From NCBI GenBank assembly GCA_021234155.1, contig JAJEKV010000057.1:6045821-6109820 (forward strand): 64,000 nucleotides of DNA. The letters are read 5' to 3'. The position numbers were made by a program, and so were the translations under genes. The notes below the pieces were generated by a model. It saw nothing but the letters and a program-made list of their open reading frames with translations, was not told where the DNA came from and did not search any database. Source of the DNA: Isoetes taiwanensis. Its lineage: Eukaryota > Streptophyta > Lycopodiopsida > Isoetales > Isoetaceae. Shown in pieces: positions 27,757 to 39,341 of the stretch. Each line of letters opens with the position of its first letter. Within the stretch, counting starts at the first letter, position 1.

Positions 27757-29283
27757 TGTGACGTTCCAAGTATTTATACGGTATACATATAAATATATTG
27801 ATACGTCACCCAGTAAAGGTACGCTTACCATGGGGTATGGTAACCTAGGGGGTTGACCTAAAAGGGATTAATTTAGCTATGCTAAATTAATTATTAAAGG
27901 AATTAATACCAAATGGGGTTTAATTGATTACTTGGAAAAAGGTGCCACCTGGCCAAATTCGATTGGCCAGCATGGGAATGCTAACTTGGGCCATCAAGGT
28001 GGATCACTATCCCATTTGACCCCAAAATCGAGCCAGGAGGAGGAGCAGCTGAGCGCCCAAGTACCTGAAACTGTTGCTGAACACCCCAGTGTTGAAGTTG
28101 TTGCTGAAACACCCAGGTTACTGAGAGATGGAGGCGCCTCATGACAATGGATCAAGTAGAAACTCGGGTTAGTAGATAATCTAGTTGATATCTCTAAGGC
28201 TAGCATTTCAGTTAAGTTCTTTGAGTCTTCCCTGGTCGTTCTTACCTAGGATTAACCCTTCTTTGGTTCTTAGGACTACATTTCAATTATGGATTATGTT
28301 TATTATGGATGGATGAATCTATGAAAGTATCTCTGTTAGACTTCCGTAAAGCAATTAGAGGGGGGTAGAGACCTCTGTGCCATATGCTTTAGTATGCTCC
28401 TAGTAGCTCCTTTAATTCCCAGTAGTTGCGGCCTGTGCACAAGAGCCCACCGAGTCATGGATGCTTTGGAATTGCTCTGCATCAGATAAGGGACGCAGTG
28501 GTGAAGTGGGGGTGGGGTCTTGCACGAACATACAAGGCTCCTGGGACTCCTACAGTGGGCTAGACCTGATAGCCGGTCACGTAGAGGGCCGGGTATGGGT
28601 CTGATACTCCCTGGGTGCAGAGGTGTGATCGGGTAAGGATGCGGGGGTCGCTGATGCGGCACGTATTCTCTAGCTCACCCATGGAACCGCTACGATCCTG
28701 GAAGGGGACGCTTCCCCGACCTGCCTCATCGGACAGGTCTTCATGAAACCTGGAGTAGGCTCGAAGGGTGATACCTTGAGTCTACATCTCCGGAAGGCTA
28801 TAGTGATGCCATAGCATGATTCGACTCATCTGCAAAGTGTGCACAGGAGGGGCGGATGGAGTGGCAGCCATTGTTCTATGCCAGCCAACGCCATGCCAAG
28901 ATTCGGTCTGCTGATCTCTTGAGTAGCTGTCAGTCGATCCTCACTGGAGTCTGAGCCGGGGTAGAACCATGGGTTTGGGGTGTTTTCTCAAGTATTGAAT
29001 GTATCTTCTCTGTTATTATTAGTTGGATAGATGTGCCACCCTTCGTGGTGGTATTTATGATATGATTATGTTGTATGCTAACCTTGTATTCACGCTTCCG
29101 CGACATAGGAGCCCCATTGAAGGCATGGGCCGAATGACCCCTCTGTGTCCTTCACTCGAGCATCTTTCCATAGATGGCCCGAGTTAGACGGAGGGCCCTG
29201 CTCATGGCGAGATGGTTGCCATGGGAGGGGAAAGTCCCCGTATGTATACGGCCGAGTGCCGTATATGTTCTGGGAGCGTCACA
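27757..29283 (+). repeat. Right LTR
   Basis: This 1527-bp repeat is the partner of 12494-14078. It ends GGGAGCGTCACA, followed by the CAACT target duplication at 29284-29288. It lacks about 50 bp present in the left LTR near the GGTAAGGATGCGGG phrase. High similarity to the left LTR suggests a fairly recent insertion. Confidence 0.95.
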
Positions 29284-29740
29284 CAACTGTTCATATGATA
29301 TAAATGGATGGTTGAAAAATCGCAAAAGCAAGTGTGCCAAGAGCATCTACTTGATGTTGTGGGCAAATTATTGCTTCAACTGTTTACCTAATTTAAATGT
29401 TTAGTTAAAAATCACAGAGCCAAGTGTGTAATCGTGCATTGAATGTTGTGAAAGTATTTCAGCATATTATCTATGGAATGTTGTACAAGTATTTTAACAT
29501 ATTGCCCAGCATTTATTTGATGTCATGGATTGTATGGCCAACTGTTGACATTCAACAGTTTTTTATGTAAATGTTTAAACGTGGAATGTTGTGCAAGTAT
29601 TTTGGCATAGTGCCCAGTATCTATTTGATGTAGTATAACGGCCAACTATTCATTCAAGTGTTTGTGGTGTAAATGTTTGGTCAAAAAAATCATAGAGCTA
29701 AGTGCATAATCCTGCACGAACTGGTATGCAGTAGCATTCA
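29284..29740. repeat. Degenerate minisatellite, right part
   Basis: Several imperfect units share GGAATGTTGTGCAAGTATTTT, GCATATTGCCCAGCAT, TATTTGATGT and AATCACAGAGCCAAGTGTG, continuing the array interrupted at 12493. Unit length is roughly 110-150 bp with many indels. Confidence 0.7.
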
Positions 29741-30620
29741 TGGCATATATAGGATTTTTTCTATTGGGTTATATTAAAAGTTTCGAAAGCTAGAATTAGC
29801 AAACAAGTTGTAAGACATACACAATGTCAAAATTTGGGGAGACACGTCATCTGAATTTTGGATTTTTTTTTTTTTTAACTTATTCATGTCCTCTGCACTT
29901 TTTTATTTCAATGTCAATCTCCAATTTTCATGGACATTTCTGGTCTTTTTTGTGGTGGAAAAGGGCATTTAAATTGGCGATGTCCGAATCTTCTATATGA
30001 CCACAGTTTCGTAGTTGTGGAACTTGCTGATTCAAAACAATTTTTTAATATTGTCCTTTATAATTGTTAGATGTAAATTATTTGTCTTCTCCTTAAATCT
30101 AGGCGCCTCGGCGCCAGCCTAACAAGCAGCAGGAGAGGAGAAGCGTAGCCCCAGATCCCAGATTCCGGCCAAGCTTCAATTGTTGGCGAGGGCTTCGGCA
30201 AGCTTGGGGCCCAGATCGGCAGCATCCAGCCAGTCCGGGCATAGCCATATCCACCTGCTTGCTCTCTGCCTTTGGTTCTGATCCACCGGGATTTGCATCA
30301 GGTCGGCTCTGGCGTGAGATCGGTTATTGCATCATGTCGGTTCTTGCAACTTCTTCTGGTATGGTAGCACCTCTCTACTTAGGTTGGTTTGGCAATTTTA
30401 GCTCCTGGACCAACGGCCCAGCTCTTCTCCCAGCACGGCCCTATAGTCAGCACAACAGCTTGCAAGCTCATATACCTCAGGCTAGCTACTGATTTCCGGC
30501 CAGCTTCTAATTTCTGGCCCCCCCTTTTTCAATCCTCCTTGCCTTCGTCTGCTCCCACCTCGGTCTAGCTATCTATAACTCGCTCTTGTGGCCTCAGTTC
30601 CTGTTTCATAGAACCTCAAC
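29741..30620. other. No gene seen
   Basis: Low-complexity AT-rich sequence to about 30100, then a G/C-richer leader-like stretch (GGCGCCTCGGCGCC is a short palindrome near 30105) leading to the ORF at 30621. The frame 30259-30492 has no recognised motif. Confidence 0.4.
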
Positions 30621-31376
30621 ATGACCCGTACAATCAAACGTATGGCCAGAGAGACCCGCAAGGCAAAGAATCTTATTAAGGTGCCTGTGTCATCTGGTAA
30701 GCCCTATGACCCCATGATAGAGCCCTATCTCCAGGCAGCCCCTTCTTTTGGGCCCCAGCGTCCAGTCCTGGCACACTCTGCTCCCGATGCATCCTCAGTT
30801 GCAGCCTTGAATAGAATAACAGCTCGGATCCCTTGTTTGCCCCCAGACCTGTTGATCAAGCTTCGCACGGTCCAATCTGCCGTCACTCTCACAGACACAT
30901 TTGCCCAATTACCTTTAGAGAGCTGGGTACAGCTTTTGGAGATACTGCTGCAGTCGGCAGAGCGCAGTAATACTTCACCAGTGTCTATCGGAACACCAGC
31001 ACCTGACCATGTACATGCCATGCCCCAGGAAGGTGCTACAGTACCTGTGCCCACACAGCCACCGACACAGGATTGTCCACCTGCTGAGTAGGCGAAGGTC
31101 CCACGTTCGGAGCCGAGTATAGACACAGAGCACACGCCCGTTTTGAACCTACGCATCGTAGAACTGGAAGAGGCGAGTGACACTCCTGCTATAGTTGAGG
31201 TGGACCGGTTTTTCACTCAGATAATGCACATACAGGCAGATGACGTCCTTTCTGCACACAAATATGATCCCAGTGACGGTCGATATCACATGGAGCAATT
31301 GGTTGGGTCTGATCAACACAGGGTAGCATGTCCGGATGTATCTATTCTTAGAAAATTTACGTGTCACAAACATTAA
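30621..31376 (+). pseudogene. Unknown ORF with one in-frame stop
   Basis: ATG at 30621 (MTRTIKRMARETRKAKNLIK) opens 156 codons to TAG 31089-31091. The same frame then continues for about 95 codons (LNLRIVELEEASDTPAIVEV, then QIMHIQADDVLSAHKYDPSD) to TAA near 31376. The start is strongly basic; the middle is Pro/Ala-rich with a helical segment (LPLESWVQLLEILLQSAER); the end is acidic. The overall layout (basic start, proline-rich linker, GC-richer composition than its surroundings) resembles retroelement gag-type ORFs, including the accessory ORFs at 16.8-20.4 kb, but I see no sequence match and no LTR. Function unknown. Confidence 0.45.
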
Positions 31377-32079
31377 TGCACACCTTAACAAAATATAATA
31401 TTAACACTAGATAAAAAGAACTCCAAATAATAAACAACACAAGCGGAAGAAAAAATACATATGTCCCCACCCAAAACCACATGCTATTTATTCTAAATGT
31501 GAGTAGACCACCCTTCCATTACTAGATGGACCAATAAAATATAAATGGAGTGGTATCTATTTGACATGTCATTAGGAAATTTGGAAGGCACTAATCCTAG
31601 CTTAGACAACCATATGGAACTCTATGTTATTGGCATTTAGAGTGGCCTCTATGGTAAACTTACAAAACAAATGTTTCATGTAGCAGTCTTTATGGCACAC
31701 TCTCAATCATTTATACACACTCTCAATCATTTACATACTATAGATCCCAACCCATGTGATGAGGTCCTTCCTCCCAACTCACTTTTGCAACTCCAAATGA
31801 CAAGGAAAAAAAAAAAGTGCATTTAGCATGGCTATGAACTCCTTGCTCTCAGACTATTTACTTTTGTTCCACCATACATTTCAATACAAATTGCTCAAAG
31901 CCCCACTTCAACTTCATAGGGACTATTTCGAACTCACCTCGTCTTAATACCAATTTCAATATCAAATTATTTACTCCTATTTCACATTACATTTCAACAC
32001 AAATTGCCCCAAAACCCATTTCAATTTCATATGGACACATTAATATCAATTCGAATAGCCAATAGGCTATTGAACTTCT
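31377..32079. other. AT-rich sequence, probably the body of a Helitron
   Basis: No coding frame. A phrase with CATTTCAACACAAATTGC recurs imperfectly (near 31885 and 31995). It ends at a Helitron-type 3' terminus (32080-32113), so part or all of it may belong to that element; I could not place a 5' end. Confidence 0.4.
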
Positions 32080-32113
32080 TATAAAGCTAGGCAATGTTGG
32101 GCACCATAACTAG
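32080..32113 (+). mobile_element. Helitron 3' terminus
   Basis: GCTAGGCAATGTTGGGC then ACCATAACTAG followed by T. It matches the ends at 25693 (minus) and 46788 (plus) in spacing and sequence, with a degraded stem. Confidence 0.6.
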
Positions 32114-32209
32114 TATTTATGAAAACAAGTTGAACGTTGGACATTTATAAACAAATATAATATATAGAAAAAATCCAAATTACAAAACCAATAAAAAAAA
32201 AGACACTCA

Positions 32210-32405
32210 GGTAAGTACTCCCTTTGCAACAACCCAAAGGGCACATGTAGCTTAAGTCCCTTTGCAACAACCCAAAGAGCACATGTAGCTTAACTGGCTA
32301 GGACTAGGACTAGGACTAGGACTCATTATTATTATCTTGAGTCTCAATGGCTAGGACTAGGACTAGGATTAGGATTAGGACTCATTATTATTATCTTGAG
32401 TCTCA
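32210..32405. repeat. Short tandem repeats (TAGGAC and 38-bp units)
   Basis: CCCTTTGCAACAACCCAAAG is repeated at about 32219 and 32258. GGACTAGGACTAGGACT arrays are followed by the phrase CATTATTATTATCTTGAGTC, which occurs twice (32325 and 32383). The last copy leads directly into the duplicated virginiamycin-lyase-like segment. Confidence 0.8.
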
Positions 32406-34721
32406 ATGTTTAGAGTGTGGGAACACTCCATGCAGCCTCTGGGATGTATGTGAGGCTATCAGAATACATTCCTAAACCCCACAAGCTGAAACTATCGGAA
32501 GTTTCATTAGGAACTTCATGGACCTCACGAAGAGTGAGGCCAAGAGTACGGTCTTTAAGCTTAGCGCGTCCAACCGCAGATCCGGTGAGATAGGCAAGAA
32601 TGGACACCTTAAGCTCCATAACGAAAAACCCATTCCCGTGCGGAAGGATACAGTGAGTGCCGCAAGATTGGGTGGGGAGAAAGACAGTATCCTGCCGCAC
32701 AATTCTGTTGTCGGCAATTGAAACGCAAAACACCGCGTCCGGGGAATTCTGAGATATCATGCTGGAGCCCAGGAGCCATACGCCTTAGTATCTTGCTCTG
32801 CAAATCCAGACTTGCATACACCTCCTTGCTCGTCGGATGCACTGCCACAAAAATCGGCCTCCCAGCACAGGCATACGTCACACATTCATAATCTTTTATC
32901 TCCGGATTTTCGAAATTAAACTTCATCACTTTTACCAGATGCCCGCTGCCCTTGCACGTGGTCCATATGTTGCCTCCTTCCTCATCTTCAATTACAACAT
33001 GAGGGCCCCAAATAGATTGAGGGAGATCAATGCTCTGTTTTACCTCAGGCGCCGTGGCAAGATCATCTGCATGAGGATCGATGAAGAGAAGCTTGGACTC
33101 AAACTGCAGAGTTGCCCATAAGAACCCGGGCCTTTTTTTGGATGCAAACAATCCATGTAATCCAGCATATTTTGAGCTTCCCATTGGAAAGCGTTGCACT
33201 CCTATCGGCCTTCCGGAAGTTGTATCCAACTCTATCTTCAGCAGTCCACTACAATCTTGCTGAGAGATGATAAGAAATCTCTCGCCAATTGCCACAATCT
33301 CATGAGTTTGCCTCGTACCTGGAAGTGGGTATTCGATCACTGCTTTTGTGCCCGTACTTTATGAGATGGAGTGAGAAAATTCCCATTAGACTCTAGCGTT
33401 GCCATTCTGGGAGATGAAGTGAGAACATTCCCATCCATCTATGGAATTTATACAATTAGCAGTGCGCAATGTAAAACGGATGTTCTCAAGTTCAGCACAT
33501 TTCTCACGTTCAACTTAAACTGGGCCCAATGGGCCGACTTGACGTTGTCTCATTCTTTGGTAATTGATCAATGCGTTCGGTGCTCATGCTTGATGTGCCA
33601 TTCTGGGATGTGAAGTGAGAACATTCCCATCTATCTATGCAATTTATACAAGTTAATCGTCCTTGGTTAACAGCGTGCAATGTAAAACGTAGATTTCTCA
33701 CGTTCAGCCCATTTATCACGTTCAGTAAACTGGGCCCAATGGGCGGACTTGACTGAGTAGTCATGAGAATTTATGGGCCGAGGACTAGACTGAGCGGCGT
33801 TGTAATTTATACAAGTCAATCTCTTTTGGTATAACAGTGTGCAACATATATTGTCGTATATTGTCACGTTCACTAAACTGGCCCAATGGGCATATTTGTC
33901 ATGGAACAATTGAATTTGAAATTGAAAATATTCCGAATAAGTTAAGTGTCTTGCAAGAAATTTAGGATGTTATACAAATCCTCCATTCTATCATTACCTA
34001 ACCAAACAGCAAGGAATCATGTGATGATGCCTAAGAAGTTTTTGTAACATGTTCTAGATATTTTGTGGAGGTGTGGCCAAGATTAAAGGCCTATAATTCA
34101 ACTACTATGGTCGGCAATCAACTCGCATGTATAATTGTGGCGCCAAATGTGCCCATGCCCAAAAGCTCATTTTTTCATTGCATATTTAAAACCCTCTACT
34201 CGTGATCCTCATGCACCATTTTAGGAGAATACAAATACATGCATATGGCAATTGTGGTTACATAAAGTTTGGTTTGTTGCAATTCTGAAATATCCGCCAA
34301 TCCTAGACTGCCACGTGTACACATATCAATTCCGGAATTACAACTTAGTTACATTTTTTAAAGTTAGTTACATTCTTATGTTTCATTTTTTTTACTGAAC
34401 ATTCTGATGTTAGTTACTTACATTCTGATGTTTTAACTGAACATTATACAGTCTAATCAAAATTACAATGATCAAGAAATAGTTTATATACACAGATCAT
34501 GGAATTACATAGATGATCACAGATGATCATGAAATTACACAAAATATCAAAAGATCATGGAATTACAGAGAACTATAGGTGTCTTTACAAGCTGGAACAA
34601 AAAAAAAATCAACAAAAGCACGAGTTCTTCGCGATCTTTGGCCGATCTTGCAAAAACAGGAGGAAAAATCCAAAGTTAGTAGAAGAAAAAGAAAACAAAA
34701 ATGAGTCAGAGCCGTCCTAGG
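32385..34721. repeat. Segmental duplication, copy A
   Basis: Starts at TATTATTATCTTGAGTCT and ends at GAGCCGTCCTAGG (34721). It is collinear with 46790-49611 in the same orientation. The unit comprises a virginiamycin-lyase-like gene on the minus strand plus about 1.4 kb of sequence upstream of it. Copy A lacks 296 bp of the gene and two of the three short upstream repeats found in copy B. Confidence 0.9.
32410..33340 (-). pseudogene. Virginiamycin B lyase-like beta-propeller gene, copy A, with internal deletion
   Basis: The minus strand reads YPLPGTRQTHEIVAIGERFL, LLFIDPHADDLATAPEV, WGPHVVIEDEEGGNIWTTC and GRPIFVAVHPTSKEVYASLD, the repeated blades of a Vgb/streptogramin-lyase-like propeller. 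Relative to copy B, 296 bp are missing at 32782/32783 (not a multiple of three), which shifts the frame. The distal part (32760-32410) survives in another frame to its natural stop. A one-base loss just upstream of 33340 also breaks the N-terminus. Bacterial Vgb linearises streptogramin B antibiotics; plant homologues have no known role that I can cite. Closest neighbour genes are transposon relics. Confidence 0.75.
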
Positions 34722-35339
34722 AAAAACTCCTTCTCTCAGAAGAAGGAAGTGCGTAAACTAAGTATAGTACCAAAGAATGCTATAGATTCTCCTCCTGAGC
34801 AAGAGTTTTAATCTCTTATTATTGCTAACTAAGACTTTTTCTGTATTGCTTTTAAATTGGTTTTCTCTATTGTAGATTGATTTTCTTGAATATTTTGAAT
34901 CTGGAGCAAGCCTAACTACAATATCAAGTTTTGAATCCTTACCACCCACCAGATAAGATTTCATCTTTATATCCACATTGTTTGAGCATGAGATTTGCCT
35001 TTGCTTCTTTTGTATCAGAACTTACCAGAATTTAGGTTTAAATTTGCAGCACCTAAAGCATGAGATGGTTCTCGCATTTGAACTATAGTTGATGATGAAA
35101 ACTTTTCAAACTCTAATGTTTTGGAAGCAGTTCTCATGTTTTTGGAATTGAAAAAGCATCAGCTGAATGAGCTTAAGAATTAGGAGGAAAATAATGTTTC
35201 AGAGATCTTAATGTGTTAGATTGTTAGAGATAATGGTTCAGCAAAGGTTCGAATCCTCTGAGCTCCCTTTTGTTATTCAAAAAATTGTTGCACTTGAATT
35301 TTTGTATTTTAGAAAATGTCGCGCTGCCACATAGCATAA
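34722..35339. other. No gene seen
   Basis: AT-rich sequence with no substantial frame. GTTCGAATCC at about 35248 resembles a tRNA T-loop but has no surrounding tRNA structure. Confidence 0.5.
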
Positions 35340-35703
35340 GCAATAAATCACTGGTCATTTATAGTTTTCAACTTGTTAAGAAACCATTGCATTCTACTGG
35401 AAAACCCAACAATAAAACAATAGTGATTTATAGTTTTTAATTTTTGAAGAAACCATTGCATTCCCACTACATGCTAAGCAATAAAACACCAGTGATTTGT
35501 AGTTTTTAATTTGTTAAGAAACCATTGCATTCTACTAGAAAACTATTATGGTTTGACAATCACACGCTAGTGATTTATAGTTGTTTAACTTGTTAAAAAA
35601 CCATCGGAAAACCAAGCAATAAAACACCACTGATTTATAGTTTTTAATTTGTTAAGAAACCATTGCATTCTACTGGAAAACCATTATGGTTTGACAATAA
35701 CAT
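35340..35703. repeat. Five-unit tandem repeat of about 69 bp
   Basis: Units begin near 35341, 35410, 35479, 35557 and 35617, each reading CAATAAAACACCAGTGATTT (with variants), then ATAGTTTTTAATTTGTTAAG, then AAACCATTGCATTCTACTGG. The last unit abuts the end of the transposase-like relic at 35684. Confidence 0.85.
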
Positions 35704-35966
35704 GTAGCTCATGGTGATATCTTGGTAGGAAATAGAATGGCCGGGCAGATTTGAATTGGCTAGAACAACCATCTGACCAAACTATATGCCTGGAGAAATC
35801 TACACCATTTGATACAAGCCATGAATTGTGCGTTCTAAGACAGTGCTGCACAAAAAGAGTGTCATGAAGCTTGTCATCACTCAAGTAAAAATGGGTTTCC
35901 TTCAATAGCTTTCTGATCCCAGAACTGATGTCCATCCTGTACGTGATGTGGACGAGAATTGTTATC

Positions 35967-36514
35967 ATTAGGGATTTTTTGAGATCATAAAAGGGCCTTC
36001 TAAGAACTGCTGACTAAGCTATATGAACTACCAATCAGAAAACAGAACTGGTAATCCAGTCAGCAAAACAGTTATAACTAACTCAGTGGATCACATTTTC
36101 TAGCATAATTGTTGATAGAAAAGTCCAAATGAGCTCTTGTTTGGGGCAATAGATAGATCTCATTGAGATCTTTCCAACCTTAGGTGGTTTGCATATTTTT
36201 TAGCCCCGTAGGATAGTAAAAAATGGTAAAAACCATATTTGTTGGAGTTTTGACAATCATAAGTGGTTAAAATATGTGCAAAGCACCTAAGGTTGGAAAG
36301 ATCTCAACGAGATCTATCTATTGCACTAAACGAGAGTTCATTTGGACTTTTCTATCAATAGTTATGCTAGAAAATGTGATCCAGTGAGTTAGTTATAACA
36401 GTTTTGCTGACTGGACCCGTCAGGCTCTGATTTCTGATTGGTAGTTCATTTATCTTCATTTTGCTTAGTTGGCATGTTTTGAAGGCCCTTTTTTAATCTC
36501 AAAAAAACCCTAAT
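35967..36514. mobile_element. Foldback (long inverted repeat) element
   Basis: The first ~240 bases (from ATTAGGGATTTTTTGAGATC) are the imperfect reverse complement of the last ~265. Matching landmarks include GTGGATCACATTTTCTAGCA (left) with TGCTAGAAAATGTGATCC (right), and AGATCTTTCCAACCTTAGGT (left) with ACCTAAGGTTGGAAAGATCT (right). The loop is short. It sits inside the second transposase-like gene, between the sequences for HWHND and ITILVHI. Confidence 0.9.
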
Positions 36515-36561
36515 GCTGGTCATTGTGCCAATGCTGGCTTTGAACCTCCCTTTGTATTTTC

Positions 36562-39341
36562 ATTAGAGAAAATATGGGGTTTCATATGGTCCCAATATGA
36601 ATATTCAAAAAATCCACGTCAGACTTTTGCTCTAGCCAATAGGAGTTTAGACTCTTTGTTTCTAATGCATAATACGTGGCATAGAATTATATAGTTATTG
36701 TGAGGTAGCCTCCATATGTGCTTCTATAGTTTTTGAATGTTGGGCCATAAGATTGCCCCAAATCTAAGAAGCTCATTTTCCAAAATGTACATCTCTTTTC
36801 TCGAAAACTCTTTCAAAACCTTTTCGCGCGTTTTGCTTAGAATTAAATGCTGCTTATTTCGTTTAGGGCTTTGGAGGCAAGGTTGCCGAATGCCGATTTG
36901 AGGCAAATGTTGCCGCTTTGGAGGCAAGCTCTTGCGGATTCAACCATTTGAGTTGCCGTTTTGAAGGCAAGCTCTTGCCGATTCAACCATTTGAGCTAAT
37001 ATTTAAAGGTAATATGGTAGTGAAGCATTCATTTCTTCTTTCATTTCTTTTCAAATGTTATCTGAGTTTATCTTCTTCTGTAGAGACAATGGCCAATCTT
37101 AGAGCAGAGACAAAGGCTGCGGTTTTGAGAAATAAAAGCACTCCAAAATGCAAATCGATTGATTATGGTTTTGAGAAATAACATCACTCCAAAATGCAAA
37201 TCGATAATTCCTGATGGTTCATGATTACAACAGTCTTGAAGATTCGTGCTTAAAGGAGTTTGTTGGCAGACCTGGAGGTATCATAGTAATGGAGGTCTTT
37301 GTGAACCACACATATGATGCTCAAGCTATGGAAAGGGGAACAATATCTCAAATTGTTTACAATTAGCTCTTCTGTAAACAATATATTTGAGTTGTTGACA
37401 TGGGCTGTTGCAACCATCTAATTATGGCACGCAAGTTGAATCTCATTCTTGTGCTACAGAATATGAAGCAGAACTAAGACTGCAGAATATTATTTACTAC
37501 TTACAGGTGGTTTTGCAATGTTCGAGTAATATCTTGGTGTAAATATCTTCTTATACTATTTACAAGTGATTTTGCAGTGTATACTATTATCTTATTTGCA
37601 GAATGTATGGGCAATTGCAACTTCATTTAATCATGATAATACTAAGCTGATTCTTTGATCAGACCGCAAGCTAATTCTCATTCTTATGCTCTGAAATATT
37701 TTTTTTATGTCCATTTTATCTTTCTGCAAGCAGTAGATGATGAAATTGTCTGTCCAAAGATTAGATTTATCTATTGTGATGATAGCTACTTGATTCTGGA
37801 AATATGATAATTCATTCACAACGTTTTGTGTCAACTTGAAGTGGATTTTGTGTCATATTTTAAGTATTTTACAATATCGACTACAGATATCTGCTCATAC
37901 TTCCTCTTATTTGCAGAACAAGGTGAACTCAAATAACATTGGAACGAATGAAAGAAGGAATAAATCAACATGTTGTATTTCTATTTTGCTGCATGAACTA
38001 CTTGGATACTCCTTTGCTAATGTACATCCATCATCCTAATGACTTGGATTCCATGCCGATGAGCCATTTGCTGCCATTCATGTTCACATTAGGTCTGCCA
38101 AAGAGCCCACCTTGGCAGTGCATTGAACTGCAAATTACAACACCGTTTTAAGATCAAACTTTAAAATAGATTGAAAAGTGAACTCCTCAACAAACCTGAT
38201 GTTAGGATCAAATGTTAGATGGTTCATCATAAGATAGTTAGCACAGTACCAATATATCTCTTTGCAAATGAATGATCTTAATAATTTGCAAAAGTGTAAA
38301 AGAGATCTATAGATTTTTAATCTCCATGAAATAATGAACTGCAACTAATATTAGCAATGGGATTTGAACCCACAAAATCCTTGAATCTTTAAGCCATATA
38401 TTGCTTTTAAACACATCAGAGTAGATTGTAGGCTGAGATAAGAGATCTACAATGAGATTGCTTCAAATTTACATGTAAACTTCCAATACTCATCCAACAA
38501 GACCAGAATGATTCCTGCAAGAATGAAGAACTTGACGTGCAGATCGTTATTGGATCTGTCTTCCTTGTCAAGCAAATAAATCATGGGTCTGCCTTGTGTA
38601 TACATATTATCAATGGCACATATGATCGTGGCCATTACAACCACAAAAAAAGCCTGTAGGCAACTAAAAAAAGTAACATCACTGTAGGCTCAGACTTTAC
38701 CTCGTATTCAAACAATAGCAGTCTCATATCACGCTGAAAAGTACCGATATCAGAGGCAATCTCCATGACCGTTATATCAGAGGCAACCTCCACCACTGTT
38801 GTGTGAGAAGCCTTTCGAAACCTTAAAGGAAGAAACCCAAAGCCTAGAAACAACTAGTGAAAACCAGAGCTCTGCCATTGTTTCTAACTAGTATTTTAAG
38901 AATTCATCTCTTCTATGGCGGTGCGTATTCATCCCAGATGAGAAGACAGATGAGAAGAGACGGTTTGCCATTTGATAGACGGTGAATTGAATGCATTCGG
39001 TGGATTTGTGCGCGCTTTAATACTTTCACTTAAGTTACCAAAACTTTAATACAATCTTTCACACATTATTTGGTAAACCTCGGGAAGTGGCACATTTTGG
39101 GATGGAAAAGATTTACAACTTAAGATCTCCCCAATTAACTCACACGAATATGGCATCCACGTGGCAGCAAGGAAGTAGAAAAAGGAATAAAAGATTCGAA
39201 AGGGGGTGGAAAAGATCTTACGGATTTGCTATATTAATGCCAAAAATTGACCCATAGCCTCATATTATATTTTACCAAAAACTATAATAAAAATAATTTC
39301 TAATTTCTTAGGGGGCCCTTTGGAGACCCCATATTTTCTCT
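36562..39341. mobile_element. 2.8-kb TIR DNA transposon, no transposase seen
   Basis: CATTAGAGAAAATATGGGGT at 36562-36581 is exactly matched by ACCCCATATTTTCTCTAATG at its right end (about 39322-39341). The second transposase-like gene reads up to one terminus and resumes at the other, so this is an insertion. I could not resolve a clean target duplication. Inside are two local duplications (36911-36993; 37119-37206) and short frames with no recognised motif, for example 38635-38853 minus, which contains a repeated VEVASDI / MEIASDI phrase. The superfamily is undetermined. Confidence 0.75.
36911..37206. repeat. Two short local tandem duplications
   Basis: GGCAAGCTCTTGCGGATTCA is repeated about 48 bp later (36923 and 36967) with flanking CCATTTGAG. 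GGTTTTGAGAAATAA followed by CACTCCAAAATGCAAATCGA is repeated about 46 bp apart (37119 and 37165). Confidence 0.75.

Larger units (their letters stand above)
12494..29283 (+). mobile_element. Complete Ty3-type chromovirus LTR retrotransposon carrying a histone H3 domain
   Basis: Boundaries: left LTR 12494-14078, right LTR 27757-29283, both TGTGACG...TCACA, flanked by CAACT. Methionine-type primer site 14080-14092; polypurine tract 27744-27756. The order of coding parts is an H3-containing ORF, two further accessory ORFs, gag with CCHC knuckle, protease, reverse transcriptase, RNase H, then integrase with chromodomain, which defines a Ty3 chromovirus. At about 16.8 kb it is enlarged by a nested LINE (about 2.1 kb) and a nested Helitron (about 1.7 kb); without them it would be near 13 kb, still long for a chromovirus because of the extra ORFs upstream of gag. 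Most frames carry stops or frameshifts; the integrase frame does not. Confidence 0.95.

Noticed and set aside
12494-29283. Assignment to the Tat/Ogre lineage because of ORFs upstream of gag and large size
   Set aside because: The integrase ends in a chromodomain-like module, which Tat/Ogre elements lack; much of the extra size comes from nested LINE and Helitron insertions.
35222-35265. GGTTCGAATCC as part of a tRNA
   Set aside because: No acceptor or anticodon stem can be formed around it.
38344-38396. A tRNA gene on the minus strand (GTGGGTTCAAATCCCAT is a good T arm, and the ends AGCAAT/ATTGCT pair)
   Set aside because: Only about 53 nt separate the ends and there is no anticodon or D arm. 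At most it is a tRNA-derived relic.
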